From Panax quinquefolius (Eukaryota > Streptophyta > Magnoliopsida > Apiales > Araliaceae): 64,000 nt of DNA. The first letter of the stretch is position 1; every line of letters starts with the position of its first letter. Made by a program: the position numbers and the translations under genes. Of this stretch, positions 33,447 through 47,092 are shown piece by piece. A model generated the notes under the pieces. It worked only from the letters and a program-made list of their open reading frames with translations. It did no database searches and had not been told where the DNA came from. The stretch covers positions 126,800,795-126,864,794 of the forward strand of contig CM035168.1 of the NCBI GenBank assembly GCA_020205615.1, in the 5' to 3' direction.

Positions 33447-33768
33447 GTTTTATTTTATTCGTATTATTAACGTAATAAAATGCAATTTTTTTATATAAAA
33501 ATGTAATACTTTTATAAAGTTATTCATTTTATTAAGCTAATAGTAAAATCTTTTTATATAAAAATGTAATACTTTTATAAAGTAAACTGTTTTATTAGAC
33601 AATAATTAGAATATATTATATTTTATTATGCATAGTGTTTGCATAGTAAAATCTTTTTAAAAGTTATTCGTTTTATTATATTATAAATAGAATATATTAT
33701 ATTTTATTTAAAAGATTTTGCTTTAACTATGGACCGTCCGATTAAAGTAAATCAATCTAGACCGTTTA
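32806..33768 (+). mobile_element. Truncated, inverted LTR related to family B
   Basis: It starts TGTAAGACCCC, the family LTR start in element orientation, but on the plus strand, so it is inverted relative to all neighbours. Shared words with the complement of family B LTR ends include TATAGTTGTGGGTA, ATAAATTTTGCAAA, CAATCATTGGTGGACC and ATAGAATATATTATATTTTATTTAAAAGA (in pieces). It ends where the B1 LTR begins at 33769, so B1 inserted into it. It is more diverged than the B copies to the right. Confidence 0.7.
33386..33445. repeat. (ATA)n microsatellite inside the inverted LTR
   Basis: About 19 perfect ATA units. The other family B LTRs have only a short AATAATGG or ATAATAATTC at the matching place, so the expansion is specific to this copy. 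Confidence 0.9.
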
Positions 33769-36700
33769 TGACGCCCCCAAAATTAGATGTACATCACCCA
33801 TCTTGAGTCGCCATATATATGGTACAAAATACAAATACAATTTAATTATACAACTGTCGTGTAAAATACGAAAAAACATAAACTGAGAGTTTAAACAAGA
33901 ATACTGCCTTCTAGACAATATTCATTCTCAATGGAGTCCTCATCGACAATATACAAACTCAAATTCAGTCCTCGTTACATTTATTGTCACACTATTTAAC
34001 TGAATAGTGAGGACTACTAATCTTATCATCTGGACCGTCACTCCGCTTCCGACTCGCCCCAAATTTATATTCTCATTTCCGAGAGAAACGGTGAAGGAAA
34101 GGGTGAGCTCAACTAGCCCAAGAAGAAAATATTATGACTAAGATAATACGAATAAATTATCATTAGTCTTCAACAATGTTAAAGCGATAATATACAATAG
34201 ACATCAAGTTTAAGCTGTGATGAATATCGCAATCCATTAAAAGAGTCAGTAGAGAATAAAGTCTACTATCTTTTAGGTTTTAAAAGGTTTTCATCAATTT
34301 TATTATTGAGACTCAAACTTAATAAATAAACCACCACATCTAATCATCCCGTACTACCATGGTCGAGGATTTTCATTAAATCATTAATGGTCATGACTAT
34401 ATCGAATAAACCCTGGTCATAATCATACCAAAAACTATTCATCAACGCATTACAGGCCACTGAGGACTTTTATCACATTATTTATAATAGGTCATGATTA
34501 TACCGAATGATCCCTGGTCATAATCATACTAAGTTCATCTATGCACGTAAGCCAAAGATGACTTTCAATATAATATAACATGAGGATGATGACAATGACA
34601 TAATAATTCAATAAAACAAGTTCAAGAATTAATTTATCCAGGAACTAATAATGTCCAAATTGTCAACATGATACTTCTTTTGTAAAGTAAAATTCAAGAA
34701 TGCTCAGAAGAATATTTTTATAAAAAGATACTGGATGAAGCGCAAATATCAAGGATATTCCACTAATTTCATGGAGTATAGAAGTCAAAACTTTAACCAA
34801 CTAAGTATAATAAAGAATATATGAAACTGCAAATGGATTTTCACTCGCCATGCGGTAATCCACGTATACAGATCATTTCCACAATTTAATAAGGAATGAA
34901 TACAAAGGATCATTCACCATGCATGTGGCAATCCACATAGACAGGTTATTCCAACAGAATAATAAATGCGGAATAATAAATAATGGAACTAGGTCAGGTG
35001 AAACTCACACCGACATGATATTCCGACAGAATAAATGCGGAATAATAAATATGGAACAAGGTCAGGTGAAATTTTTGCAAGCGGGATATTAAAGTAATAA
35101 TAAAGAACGGAATAATAAAAGAATTTCACCAAGTATGCGATTACTTAGATAAGCAAAGTTATTCAACATAATAATAAATAATGGAATAACAGAAGAAGAT
35201 CACCAATTATTGGGTAAACCACATATACAGGTCATTCCACCAAGTATAGGGTAAACCGCGCATACAGATTATTCCAACAAAATAATAAAGAATGGAATAA
35301 CATAAGGATTTCACCAAGTATAAGGTATGCCGCGTATACAGGTTATTCCAACAGAATAAATAAGAACGGAGTAACTGAAGTTCTCTTCATGAATAAGAAA
35401 GAATAACACCCCTTACCGTAAAAGAAACTGGATATAGAAGTAGTGAAGTAACAGAATACTCTTATTCTTTCTCTCTATAATTTTTTCTCTATAACTTCTC
35501 TCTATAATTTATCTCTCTAGAGTTTCAATGAATTCGTAAGAAATAATGAAGGAATGAACTTCTATTTATAGAAAAACTAAGAATGGCTCTTGGTCTTAAC
35601 GAAGGGTCAAAATGACTCTTGGTAATATTGAAGAGGCAACTACTATTTGCGAAGGGTAATTAACTATTGGAACACCGAAGAGGCAAATAACTCTTGGAAA
35701 ACTGAAGGGTCAAATAACTCTTGGAAAATTGAAAGGACAAATAACTCTTGAAAAACTGAAAGGACAAGTTACTATTAAAACTCATGAATAGTAATTCGTG
35801 AATAGTAACTCCGACACAAAAAGTTCTCCAAATACCCGATTGAACAATATAACCTCAAGACATCAATTATTATCGAAATAAATGTCAATTTTCACTAACA
35901 CAAAAAATTTCAACACAATGGAACTATCAAATTCATCTTTAATCAACACGAACTTATCCATCATTAATATCATAACTCATAATATTTAACAACCAGGTCG
36001 TTTCCAGGAAAGAGGGGGCTTTCCAATAAGGTTTTCTCCCTATTGGCGCGCAATTAGGTGACCAAACCTCTCCTTGACAGAACTTCTAGACATTATAAAT
36101 ATTACAATTTAATAAGATGAATAACTTTGTCGTCTCAATTATTGATTTAATAATATAACATATTATGCACATGACATCGTGACAATAATTGGATCAATAA
36201 TATGAGAGAGATATGATGCAACAATTCTTTGAGTAATAATGCGGTATAAGCGAAAGTGACTTCTTACGTAAGCATCAATAATCAATACCGAGTGTCTTCT
36301 TACGCAACCACGGCAGTATTCTTGTCTTTTTACTAGGGTAGTTCAACAAGTATTAATGGTAAAACCTCCGCCATTATTTCCATAAAATATTTTTGTCGTT
36401 TTCTAACTTTTACAAGATTTACATTATGGGGTCCACTAATGATTGTGCTGCCGTCGTACGGATATTCCCGACAAAAAGAATATTCCCCGACCAAACGAAT
36501 ATTTATAACAACTTGCATATTTTACAAAATTTTCAAATACTACCCACAACTATAACATTATCTCAAATCCACACCATAATATAAAAAAATATTTCGAGAA
36601 ATTTAAATCTTTATTTATAAAATCCGGGGTCTCACAATCTCCCCTCCTTATGGAATTTTGCCCTCGAAATTTACGTACGTACCTGGTATGATAAAGAGGT

Positions 36701-38249
36701 GAGGATACCTTGAATACCTTTATCGTTGAAAACATTAAATTCATCTTTGCAATCCGGCCAAAGATATTCATTAACAATTCATCTTGCAGACCTTCTGGTC
36801 ATTTCAGATAACCAATAATTAATAGTTCATCTTTGCACCTTCGGGCAAAGATATACAACTATAAAACCAATAATCTTTGAGACTCAACTTAATAGTATCA
36901 CGACCACGAATTATCCATGCACTACGGCCGAGGATATTCGTGTTTTCAATCTGATCGTGATTATACCGAATAATACGTGTCATAATCATACCAAGTCCAT
37001 CTACGCACTACGGTCAAATATGACTTTTACTACATCATTTGTAATATTACGGTCATGATTATACCGAATAATCCCTGGTCATAATCATACCAAGTCCATC
37101 TATGCACGTAACCCACAGATGACTTTCAACACAATATAAACATGAGGATTATGCATAATGATATAAATAATCAATCAAAGCGAGATAAAGGATAAATATT
37201 AATCATTTATAATATAATTTATCCAGGGTTTAAGAATATTCCAATGTTATCAAACACTTAATAATCTCATAATCTAATATCATTAATATTATAACAATAT
37301 TTTAATCACTTCTTAAACTTATAAACAATTTATTTCAATTGTTTACGCTTTACCATATAATGCATTTAATCATTCAAAAATGACATAATCATAGGATATC
37401 ATCACCAATGATCAAATCCCTCATCAAAAAAATATGCATATACTCTATATAGGATTCCCTAGCCATAAAATCCTATTTTTCAATTTTGTTACTTCACATA
37501 ACATATTTAACTTATTTACTTATAACAAGATTATTTTCATGAAAATACCAAATCAGTTCCAAAAATATTTCTTTTCTGGGATTTAGCATAATATAGTCCC
37601 ATAATGAAAATATATTTTTCTTGGAATTTTTAAAATTCATTTACTATTTTTCAAAAATCAATTTCTAATTAATTCCTTAAGAAATTAGCTACCTCAAGTT
37701 TAACTCCAAAAATTCTCAAATCTTTGAAGGATCTTACATATGTTAATGTGAGCTTCCAGTTTAAATTTCATGGTCATCGGAGTTATAGAACTCCAGTTAT
37801 AGTGTTTTTCGTCGAAAAAACCTAAATATTGAAATGGTCATAACTTGCTCATTTTAAGTCAGAATGAGGTCATTTTTGGAAAGGATGTTCTTTATATCAT
37901 ATACTTTCATGTCCCAAAAGGCCAAAATTTTTCTCATAAATAAAGTGTCCGAAAATGCCCTTTTAAAAATAAGATTAGTAGCTTTTTTGAAATTTCCAGC
38001 TTTTGACTCCTTTGCTAAAATCAGTCCACACGAAAATTTACAACTCCTTTTACAGTGATTCCACTTGGAGATGCTACAAAACTCTTAGATCTAACTCTAG
38101 GACTGGACCATACTGAAAAATTCAAAATATATTAGGAGATATGGTCAATTGAATTTCATGTTTTGTTTTTCACCAAAAATCTGATTTTCAACTCCTTGTG
38201 ATTTCTAAGAAACTCTCATGTTTTCACATACTAACCAACATAACTCATG
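33769..38249 (-). mobile_element. Family B non-autonomous retrotransposon, copy B1, left part
   Basis: The left LTR runs from TGACGCCCCC (33769) to TCTCACA (36636), 2,868 bp. A purine-rich stretch on the minus strand follows (36637-36655). The internal region to 38249 has no coding frame of note. It contains one copy of the unit that is tandemly amplified in B2-B4 (about 36896-36945), TTCATCTTTGCA...CCAAAGATATTC hairpins (36730-36860), and a long non-coding stretch shared with 55640-56820. A2 then interrupts it at 38250. The rest of B1 is not in the window. Confidence 0.8.
34850..35400. repeat. GTTATTCCA...TGGAATAAC hairpin repeats, B1 LTR
   Basis: Several units have ATTCC words paired with GGAAT words across an AATAATAAA-type loop. 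The clearest is TTATTCCA (35269-35276) with TGGAATAA (35293-35300). The array corresponds to 50215-50650, 53270-53700 and 59205-59645 in the other LTRs. Confidence 0.7.
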
Positions 38250-39780
38250 TGACGCCCCCAAAATAGGTATACATCACCCATTTTGAGTTGTCAATACATG
38301 GTACAGAAACAACTACAACTTTATTATTACAACATATAAACTGTGAGTTTGTATACAAATATTATCTTCTAGACAATATCTATACTCAGATAAATCCTCA
38401 TCACATTTATTGATACATTATTTTACAAAAATGGTGAGGACTACTAAACAACTCTCTCTAGAACTTTCATTCCATACCCCACTTTGCACTCGCTATATTC
38501 TCGCCTCCCGAGAAGAAAAATGGAACAAAAGGAAAGGGGTGAGCTCAACTAGCCCAAGAAAGAATATTATGACTAAGATAATATACAACAAATTACCGTT
38601 AGTCTTCAACAGGAAAAATCTAATAGAATACAATAGACAACAAATTTTAAATCAATATTCGCAATGAAAATAATAATTCATTAGAAGGGTTAAGTAGAGA
38701 ATGCAAAACTACTATCTTCTATGTATGAATTTAAAAGTTCATCGTCTATCTTTTATCCCTGTAACATCAATCAATATACATCTGGAATCAAATATTCATC
38801 TTTGCACTACAGGCCAAAGATATTCATCAGTTGGTCATGTTCATCTAAACACTTGTTCATCTTTGCACTACTGGCCAAAGATATTCATCGAAATCATTCA
38901 TCTCGCACTAAAAGCCAAAGATATTCAATAATATCATCATTTAAGACTGAGGATGATGAAAATATTTTTAAAGAAACGAATCCAGTGAAACAAAATGACA
39001 AGGATTAAGGATTAAGGATTCGTACTTTGTTTTATCCATGTCCAAAAATACCTCAAAAATAATTATAGTGGTGTAAAATTCAAGAATGATCAAAACATGG
39101 ATACAATCAAAGCTAAGTATCCACAATAGATATTTTAGGCGAAAGGAAAATTTTCATTTTTCGATGAATAGTCTTAAGTATTAAGTGAATAAGACAGTAC
39201 ACGTGAATAGTATCATTATCGTGAATAGTAACCCCAACACTAAAAGTTCCAAATTTGATTAAAAGTTCGGATCAATACTTGGCAAGATAATGATATTAGA
39301 ATAAATAATATCATTAAAAAATAATATCCCTTACCTCACAAAGACAAGTACTTTAGTTGAAAAAACAGGATATAAAGGCTATGACTTGAACTTGCAGATA
39401 TAGCAATACTCAAAGTATACTCAAAATACTCACAAGAATACGCCGATAATATAGAGAGAAAACTTGAGTTTTCGGTGTGATTTTCAATTCTAACCCAAGC
39501 ACCCTATTTATAGGAAAATGCTTAGAACACCAAAGCGAAAATTTATTAAAATATTAATTTATTAATTTTATTCCTACGCCCACATTTAGAGATCCTGGAT
39601 TCACCACTTCTAACACACGTGAAGACCCACAATAATGACAAAACGTTTTGTCATTTTAAATATTTTATACTTCCAAAAATCAATTATTTGAAGCTTCAAA
39701 CTTCAATAATTCACAATAAATAGTCCTTTTTTGTCGGAAAATTCAAACTCGAGACTTTTTATAGGAAATTCAATTCTCTA
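38250..39780 (-). repeat. A2 left LTR, 3' truncated
   Basis: It is collinear with the first 1.5 kb of the A1 LTR. At GGAAATTCAATTCTCTACAA it jumps to sequence that in A1 lies about 150 bp beyond the LTR (TATGACCTTT near 12724). About 1.2 kb is missing. Confidence 0.85.
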
Positions 39781-39840
39781 CAATATGACCTTTGCGCGTA
39801 GGACATGCTCCTTTCTATCCAAAATCTTGACAGGTACCTG

Positions 39841-42507
39841 TGACGCTCCCCAAAATAGGTCCATTCCATCCAACCCATTCTGAGTCGCCAAATACATGGT
39901 ACAGAAATAACTACAACTTTATTATTACAACATATAAATTGTGAGTTTAAATCTGAGATATTGTCATCTAGATAATATCCACACGCAAATAAATCCCCAT
40001 CATAATTATTGATACATTATTTTACAAAATGGTGAGGACTACTAAACAACTCTCTAGAACCTTCATTCCATACCCGACTAGTATTTCGCTACATTCTCGC
40101 CTCCCGAGAAGAAAAATGGAACAAAAAGGAAAAGGGTGAGCTCAACTAGCCCAAAAGAAGAATATTATGACTAAGATAATATACAACAAATTATCATTAG
40201 TCTTCAACAGGAAAAAAAAACTAATAGAATACAATAGACAACAAGTTTTTAAACCAATATTCGTAATGAAAATAATAATTCATTAGAAGAGTTAAGTAGA
40301 GAATGCAACTACTATCTTCTATGCATGAATTTAAAAAAGTTCGTGCTCTATCTTTTATCCTCGTAACATCAATCAACATACATCCGGAATCAAATATTCA
40401 TCTTTGCACTTCAAGCCAAAGATATTCATCGATTGGTCATGTTCATCTAAACACTGCTCATCTTTGCACTACGGGCCAAAGATATTCTTCAGAAATCATT
40501 CATCTTTTGACTACGTGCCAAAGATATTCCATAATATCATCATTTAAGATCGAAGATGATGAAAATATTTTTAAAGAAACGAATCCAAAGGAAACAAAAT
40601 GACAAGGATTAAGGATTAAGGATTCGTACTTTGTTTTATCCACGCCCAAAAATACCTCAAAAATAATTATAGTGGTGTAAAATTCAAGAATGATCAAAAA
40701 CATGGATACAATCAAAGCTAGTCTCCGTAATAGATATTTTGGACTTAAAAGAAAATTTTTATTTTTCGATGAATAGTGTCAGATTCGTGAATAAGTGTCG
40801 TATCGTGAATAAGTAACCCGACACCAAAAGATAGAAATTTCACAAAAAAAACATCTTCACGCTTCATGAATAAGACTTCGTGAATAAGAACTCATGAATA
40901 ATAACTCGTGAATAGTAATTCATGAATAGTAACCCCGATACATGAAAAAGTTCCAAATTTGATAAAAAGTTCCAACCAATATTTCAAAGATAATGATATT
41001 GAAGAAATAATATCATTTGAGAAGAAAATAACATCCCTTACCTCGAAAGATTAGACTTCTAAATTTGGAATACCGGGTATAGTCTTTGAAAAGGAACTTG
41101 CACCGCCTAACAATACTCAAAGTATACTCAAAATACTCACAAGAATACGCCGATAATATAGAGAGAAAACTTCGATTTACGGTGTGATTTTCAATTCTAA
41201 CCCAAGACCCTATTTATAGGAAAATGCTTAGTAACACCAAAGCGTAAAATTTAATAAAATATTAATATATATTATAAATTCCTTAGCCCATCTTTGAAGA
41301 TCTGATTTCAGAAATTAATATCACATGTTAGCCCACTTAAATGCAAAAAACGTTTTTCTTTAAAATAATAATTAAAACTTCCAAAAATCAATTATTTTGA
41401 CTTGAACTTCAATAATTCACAATAAATAGCCCTTTTATCAGAAAATTCGAATCTCATGAGTTTTTATAGGAAATTCAATTTCTACAACTTTGCAGAAGAA
41501 AGTTTTTCCGAATTTTAAACAGAAATTGACCAAAATCTACAAACGGGCAATTTTACAGGCTATAATCAAATTTCAGTTAATAAATAGGGTCCACCGACAT
41601 GTTTAACATGTTTTAAACATTTATTGCAACAAAAATACTCTTCCTCCTCAGATACTCATATATCCCACATTCGTTGTAAAATATCACCATTATTATATTA
41701 TTAAAATATAATAATATATTTAAATGAATTATTTTATCGGAAAAAGATAAAATTTCAATTTTCAACAATTGTCACATTAAAAATTTTCTCCATCTATATC
41801 CACATAAAATTAATATTTTCCTCATCATATGAATCGGTAATTAATTATTCACAAATAATATTACTGAACTCACAATATCGACAACCAGCGGCTTCCTCAG
41901 AAAGAGGGCTTTCCAATAAGAATTTCTCCTTCTTTGGCGCTGCAATTAGGTGACCAAACCTCTCTTAGATGTAACTTTCTAGACATTGCCAATAAAGTTA
42001 TCTAATAATATTATTAAGATAATATGAATTATTGCTTCGATAATGAAAAATATTGTGTAATGACAATTATTGAAACAACAAAGAATATAAAATATCAACG
42101 CAGAATTATTAACTCAATAAAATATTGAATAAGAATTATCGTAACCATTATTGAGTAGTGCCTTCACGTAAGAATCAATAATTGGTGCAATACTGGTGTC
42201 TTCTTGTGTTTTAACCACAGAGTATTTTAACAAGATTAATCTTGTGAATAACTACGCCAGTTATTTTTTAACCAACTTATATTTGTCGTTTTCTTCATCC
42301 AATCGCTTTCAAGTTATGGGGCCCACACATGGGCTGCTATCGCATTTAATATTCCCCCAACAACAATGAATATTTTATAACCACTTGCTTATTTTGAAAT
42401 ATTTGCGTATTTTATCCCTAACTATCCACATTAATCACATCAACCCTTACTATTTCAAAATAATAAAAGAGAGAAAATTAAATTTCATTAATAATAAGTT
42501 GGGTCTC
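39841..42507 (-). mobile_element. Family A LTR without internal region (probable solo LTR, A3)
   Basis: It is a full-length LTR from TGACGCTCCCC to about GGGTCTCTGA. On both sides lies internal sequence of A2: GGTACCT before and CAGACGTTAAGTC after, which are adjacent in A1 (12774-12800). This is best explained as insertion of a second A element into A2 followed by LTR-LTR recombination. A clean five-base duplication cannot be read at the junctions. Confidence 0.65.
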
Positions 42508-43560
42508 TGAAGACTCTCTTCAGACGTTAAGTCTTTGCATTTATCTCGTCCGGGTTCTAACTCTATAACATGGTTCGGGTCTTTCACATATTTATTTTAA
42601 GTATGATATGTGAAACACATTATGAACACGAGACATACTCGGAGGTAATGTGAGTCTATAGGCTACATTTCCTACTCGGTCAAGAATTTGAAATGGACCA
42701 ATAAATCGTGGATCGAGCTTTCCTCTCTTCCCAAATCTTGTAACTCCCCTTCCATGGAGCAACTCGCAACAATACATGATCCCCTATACTAAATTCCACG
42801 TCCTTTCGATGAAGATCCGCATAACTCTTTTTGTCGATCTTGTGCCGGTTTGTATACGTTGTCGAATCATTTGGATCTTTTTCGTAGTAATCATACGCAC
42901 TCAACTCAGTCCCAACAATGTTGCTTCACCCACCTCGCCCCAACATACTGAGAGAGTGACATTTTCATCCATATAATGCTTGAATGGAGCCACACCTATA
43001 CTTGCTCGATAAGCTGTTGTTGTAGGAGAATTCCACCAATGGTAAATACTTATCCCAACCGCTTGAAGTCTAGGACACAGAGTCTTAATAGATCTTCAAG
43101 AGTTTGAATAGTCCTTTCTGATTGTCCGTCCATTTGAGGATGGTATGCCGAACTGAATCGTAAATCCGTGCCCATAGCTTTTTGCAAGCTAACCCAAAAT
43201 CTTGAAGTGAATCTTGGGTCACGATCCGAAACTATGGATACTGGCATGCCATGCAACCTCACAATCTCATTCTCGCACATACTAAAGAAGACGTTCAAGG
43301 AATAAGTCTCCCGTATCGGCAAGAAATGAGCAGACTTGGTTAATCTATCAACAATAACCCAAATAGCATTGATGCCTTGAGAAACCGTAGGAAGACCCGT
43401 AACGAAATCCATGGTAATGTGTTCCCACTTCCATTTCGGAATCTCAAGTGGTTGCAACGGACCCTTAGGTACTAGATGCTCCGCCTTTACACGTTGACAA
43501 GTTAAACACATTGAGATAAACTTTGCAATCTCTCTCTTCATATTGTTCCACCAAAATGTA
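42508..43560 (-). pseudogene. A2 integrase and chromodomain start
   Basis: The 163-codon frame 43050-43541 holds CLTCQRVKAEH (end of the zinc finger), [23 protein letters not shown] and the DGQSERTIQTLED block, so all three catalytic acidic residues are present. 42592-42777 continues with [18 protein letters not shown] and [11 protein letters not shown], then KYVKDPNHVIELEP. The chromodomain beyond is lost at the A3 insertion. Frames change between the blocks. Confidence 0.85.
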
Positions 43561-43879
43561 TGTCAAGACCACGATACATTTGGTACTTCCAAGATGGATT
43601 GTAAATGGTGTATTGTGTGCCTCCATCATAATCTTGTACTTCAAATCGAGTCGTTAGGGACACAAAGTCCGGAGTGGACTCAAGTATTCCTTCTTCATCA
43701 ATTCTCGCCCTAATAGCTCCTTCTTGTAATTTCTTTCTTCATACGCATCGCCCCAAATCCGGGTGGTTCGAAAGCAACCTTAACTTTTTCTATTAAAGTT
43801 GGCTCTACGTATACTTGACATCATCGCACTCGTCCTCGCATATGATCTTCTACTCAACGCGTCACCTACCACGTTAAAG

Positions 43880-45150
43880 CTTTTCTAGGATGGTATTGAA
43901 TAGTGTGGTCGTAATCTTTCAACAACTCAAGCCAACGTCGTTGCGCATGTTGAGTTCCTTTTGCGTGAAGAAATATTTGAGGCTTTTATGGTCCGAATAT
44001 ATCTCCACTTTCTCCCCATATAGATAGTGCCTCCATATCTTTAATACGAAAACATCAACGCTAACTCTAGATCGTGAGTAGGATAATTCCTCTCATATTC
44101 TTTAAGTTGTCGCGAGGCATAGGCTATGACTTTCCCACGTTGCATGAGAACACATCCTAACCCTTTGCCTAAAGCATCGTTGTAGATAACAAATCCATCC
44201 GAACCAGATGGTATTGTTAGAACAGTGTCAAATAAGTCTCTCTTAAGCTCTTGGAAACTCTTCTCGCATTCTTCGCCTTCCAAACGAATTTTATATCTTT
44301 CCGAAGTCGGTGAGTTAATGGAGTAGCGATTGAAAAAATCCTTCCACGAATCTCCGATAATAACCAAATTTAAGCCCAAAAAGCTACGTACTTCGGTCAC
44401 CGACTTCGGTTGCTCCCAACTTTGTAATGCTTCAATCTTCGCCGAGTCCACGGATACTCCATGTTTCGACACCACATGCCCAAGGAATGCTACTTCCTCG
44501 CCGTAACTCGCATTTCTTCAATTTGGCATATAGTTTGTTTTCACGAAGCCTTTGGAGTACCAAACTTCAAATGGTGCTCATGATCTTCACGACTTTTGGA
44601 ATATATGAGGATGTCATCAATAAAAATTAAATAACAACGAACTGATCTAAATATTCCTTAAATACTCGGTTCATCATATCCATGAAAGCCGCAGGAGCAT
44701 TAGTATATCCGAAAGACATGACTAAGAATTCATAATGCCCGCATCGGAGTTCTAAAAAAGGTCTTTTGAATATCCTCGGTTAAATCTTCACCGATGATAT
44801 CCGTAATCTAAGATCGATTTTGAAAAGAATTGTGCCCTTCAGAATCTGGTCAAACAAGTCATCAATACGAGGTAGAGGATACCTATTCTTGATGGTGACA
44901 TGGTTCAATTCCGATAGTCAATATAAAGTCGCATACTCCCGTCTTTTCTTCTTTACTTAATAAAACAGAGCACCCCAAGGAGATGTCTTCAGAGAATGAA
45001 ACCGATGTCCAACAATTCTTATAGTTGGACCTTTAACTCTGAAGTTCAATAGAGCCATTCGATATGGGATTTTAGAAATGGGCTTTATACCAGTTCAAGA
45101 TCAATAAAGAATTCAACTTCACGTTCGGGGTAGGCGGGAAGTTCTTCAGA
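43880..45150 (-). pseudogene. A2 reverse transcriptase and RNase H
   Basis: The 144-codon frame 44041-44475 has [12 protein letters not shown] and then RNase H words [20 protein letters not shown] and [11 protein letters not shown] sequence lies at 44480-45000 and matches the A1 block at 14730-15270. The first RNase H acid sits in IYNDALGKG, where ALG replaces the usual A-S-G. Frame changes are frequent. Confidence 0.75.
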
Positions 45151-45399
45151 AATACGTCGGGAAAGTCAATAACAACAGAATATTATTCAAATTTGACGTG
45201 TCTTTATTCAAATCCATAACATGGGCTAAGAAAGCTTGACATCCGCTTTTTCAATAAGCGAATAGCTTTATGATTAGATATGACGGTGATTGATTTTAAT
45301 GGTTTAGTTGCTTGAATTGCATAACAGTCAGTTGGTTAGAATATGAAACTAACAACCTTACGTAAAACAATCAATTTTGGCATGATGAGTAGTTAACCA

Positions 45400-46930
45400 A
45401 TCAATCCCTAAAATCACATCAAAAGCAAGTATCTTTAAAGAGATAAGGTCAATGGTGTAAGGTGATGGTGCCAACTTGAATCAAACAAGATTTATAAACA
45501 GTGGATGTGATGAAAGTTTCTCCTAACTGGAGTTTCCACAGATAGGTCAAAGTCTAATTTCTCCAGGAATCAAGTTTAAACGTTGAGCACTGGCAGGAGA
45601 GATAAATGAATGGGTAAAGCACCAAAGATCAAGTAAGGTATAAACTTCGCAAGAATTTATAAATAGCTTACCGTGATCACCTCGTTTGGGTTCTCGCATT
45701 TTGACGACCACAACAAACGCTTCTTCCCTGAACTGGTTGACTTTGACTTTTTCGGGGACAGTCTTTTGAGTCACCGTCCTCATTGAACTAGGTTTCGCCA
45801 CCGCATAATCTCGAAGCGATATGTCCTTCCTTTCCACAATTATAACATACCTTGAACTGTTGTGGGCGGTTTGATCGATATGTCCCTCTTTCCGCATTTA
45901 TAAGATATGATGGGGTGGTCGTTTCTCCTCCTGTAGAACCAATTCACGCTAAGACTGTTGCCTTCACATGGTCGTTGTTAAATCTCCTCTTTTAAAATCT
46001 CCTCCGACTCGTTTTTCTATTTTCATGGCTATGATTACCACTAGAGTGGTTACCATTTTTGTCCGTCTGTTTTTTTCTCCGTGGTTATCATTATTACATT
46101 GACCGCAATCAATCTCGCACGCGATCCTGTTATGGTCCCTCGGTTGAACATACTCGTTATCTCATTTCTAACAATTGAGCCTCATTAACAACATCCAATC
46201 AGAGAGAAAATTTATGAGAAATGAGATATTGTCGTATCTTGGGTTTCAAACCTCTCAAGGAAGCATCTCGCGTCATACGTCCTCATTCTCCACCAAATGA
46301 GGTGCAAAACTCGGATAACTCGCAAACTTTGCCTCGCATCGAGACACCCGTATGTTGTTTTGTTTTAATCTGATGAACTCCACTTCCTTCATACGATTTA
46401 ACACTTTCGAAAAGTATTTGTCATTAAATAGTTTTCAAACGTCTCCCAAGCATATACGCCGAGTGCTTGAAATTTGGATGGGTACGCCTTCACGCATCTC
46501 CACCGATGAGTCCGCGCCACGGAACATAAAGGTGGCGAATGGAACTTTCTGTTCTCCCGCCGCATCCCAAGACATCGAATATCTTGGTAATTTGCTTGAC
46601 CCATGTTTCCGCCCATGATCGGATCCGGTTTTCCTTAAATTTCGGTGGTCCCAACTCTTTGAACTCGCTTGGTCGTGACAACCCGTGAATTGCTATCATT
46701 TCCTCCAATATTTTGAACACGAAGTCTCCTCGTCGATTTTGCATGAACCGCAAAAAGCTTCTAAACATCCCCTCGCTCATCATCGCTTTCGGTGGTGTTG
46801 TTCACGGGAGGAACATTGCCAAACTGTTCAGACGTTCTCCTCGTTGGTGAGTACACGTGCGTCTCCACGCCTCATTTCCATTGTTAATATTCTCAATCGA
46901 CATTCTCAAATATCGTCATAAAACAAGGGT
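45400..46930 (-). pseudogene. A2 gag, zinc knuckle and protease
   Basis: 46490-46783 reads MMSEGMFRSFLRFMQNRR, then WVKQITKIFDVLGC, the gag capsid start. Near 45820-45900 lies a CCHC zinc knuckle (KEGHI region). 45547-45780 is protease, with VYTLLDL and THSFISPASAQRLNL; the active-site D-x-G is altered to DLWCF, probably by a small indel. Similarity to 57190-57800 shows that family B derives its coding remnant from this segment. Confidence 0.75.
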
Positions 46931-47070
46931 TAATTAAGGAAATCAATATATCACATAATATCCCTATATCTTGACAACTAACAAATAAGCTTAGTAGGAC
47001 ACACTTAGCGAAGGATTTACTCGTCTCTCCCTCCTAGTTCTATTCCCCGATCTCCGCCTGGAGATCATAT

Positions 47071-47087
47071 CCCTAAGCTCGATACTA
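47071..47087 (-). promoter_or_regulatory. Primer binding site of A2
   Basis: The minus strand reads TAGTATCGAGCTTAGGG, a tRNA-Met-like site with the same missing A as in A1, and it adjoins the right LTR at 47093. Confidence 0.65.
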
Positions 47088-47092
47088 ATCTG

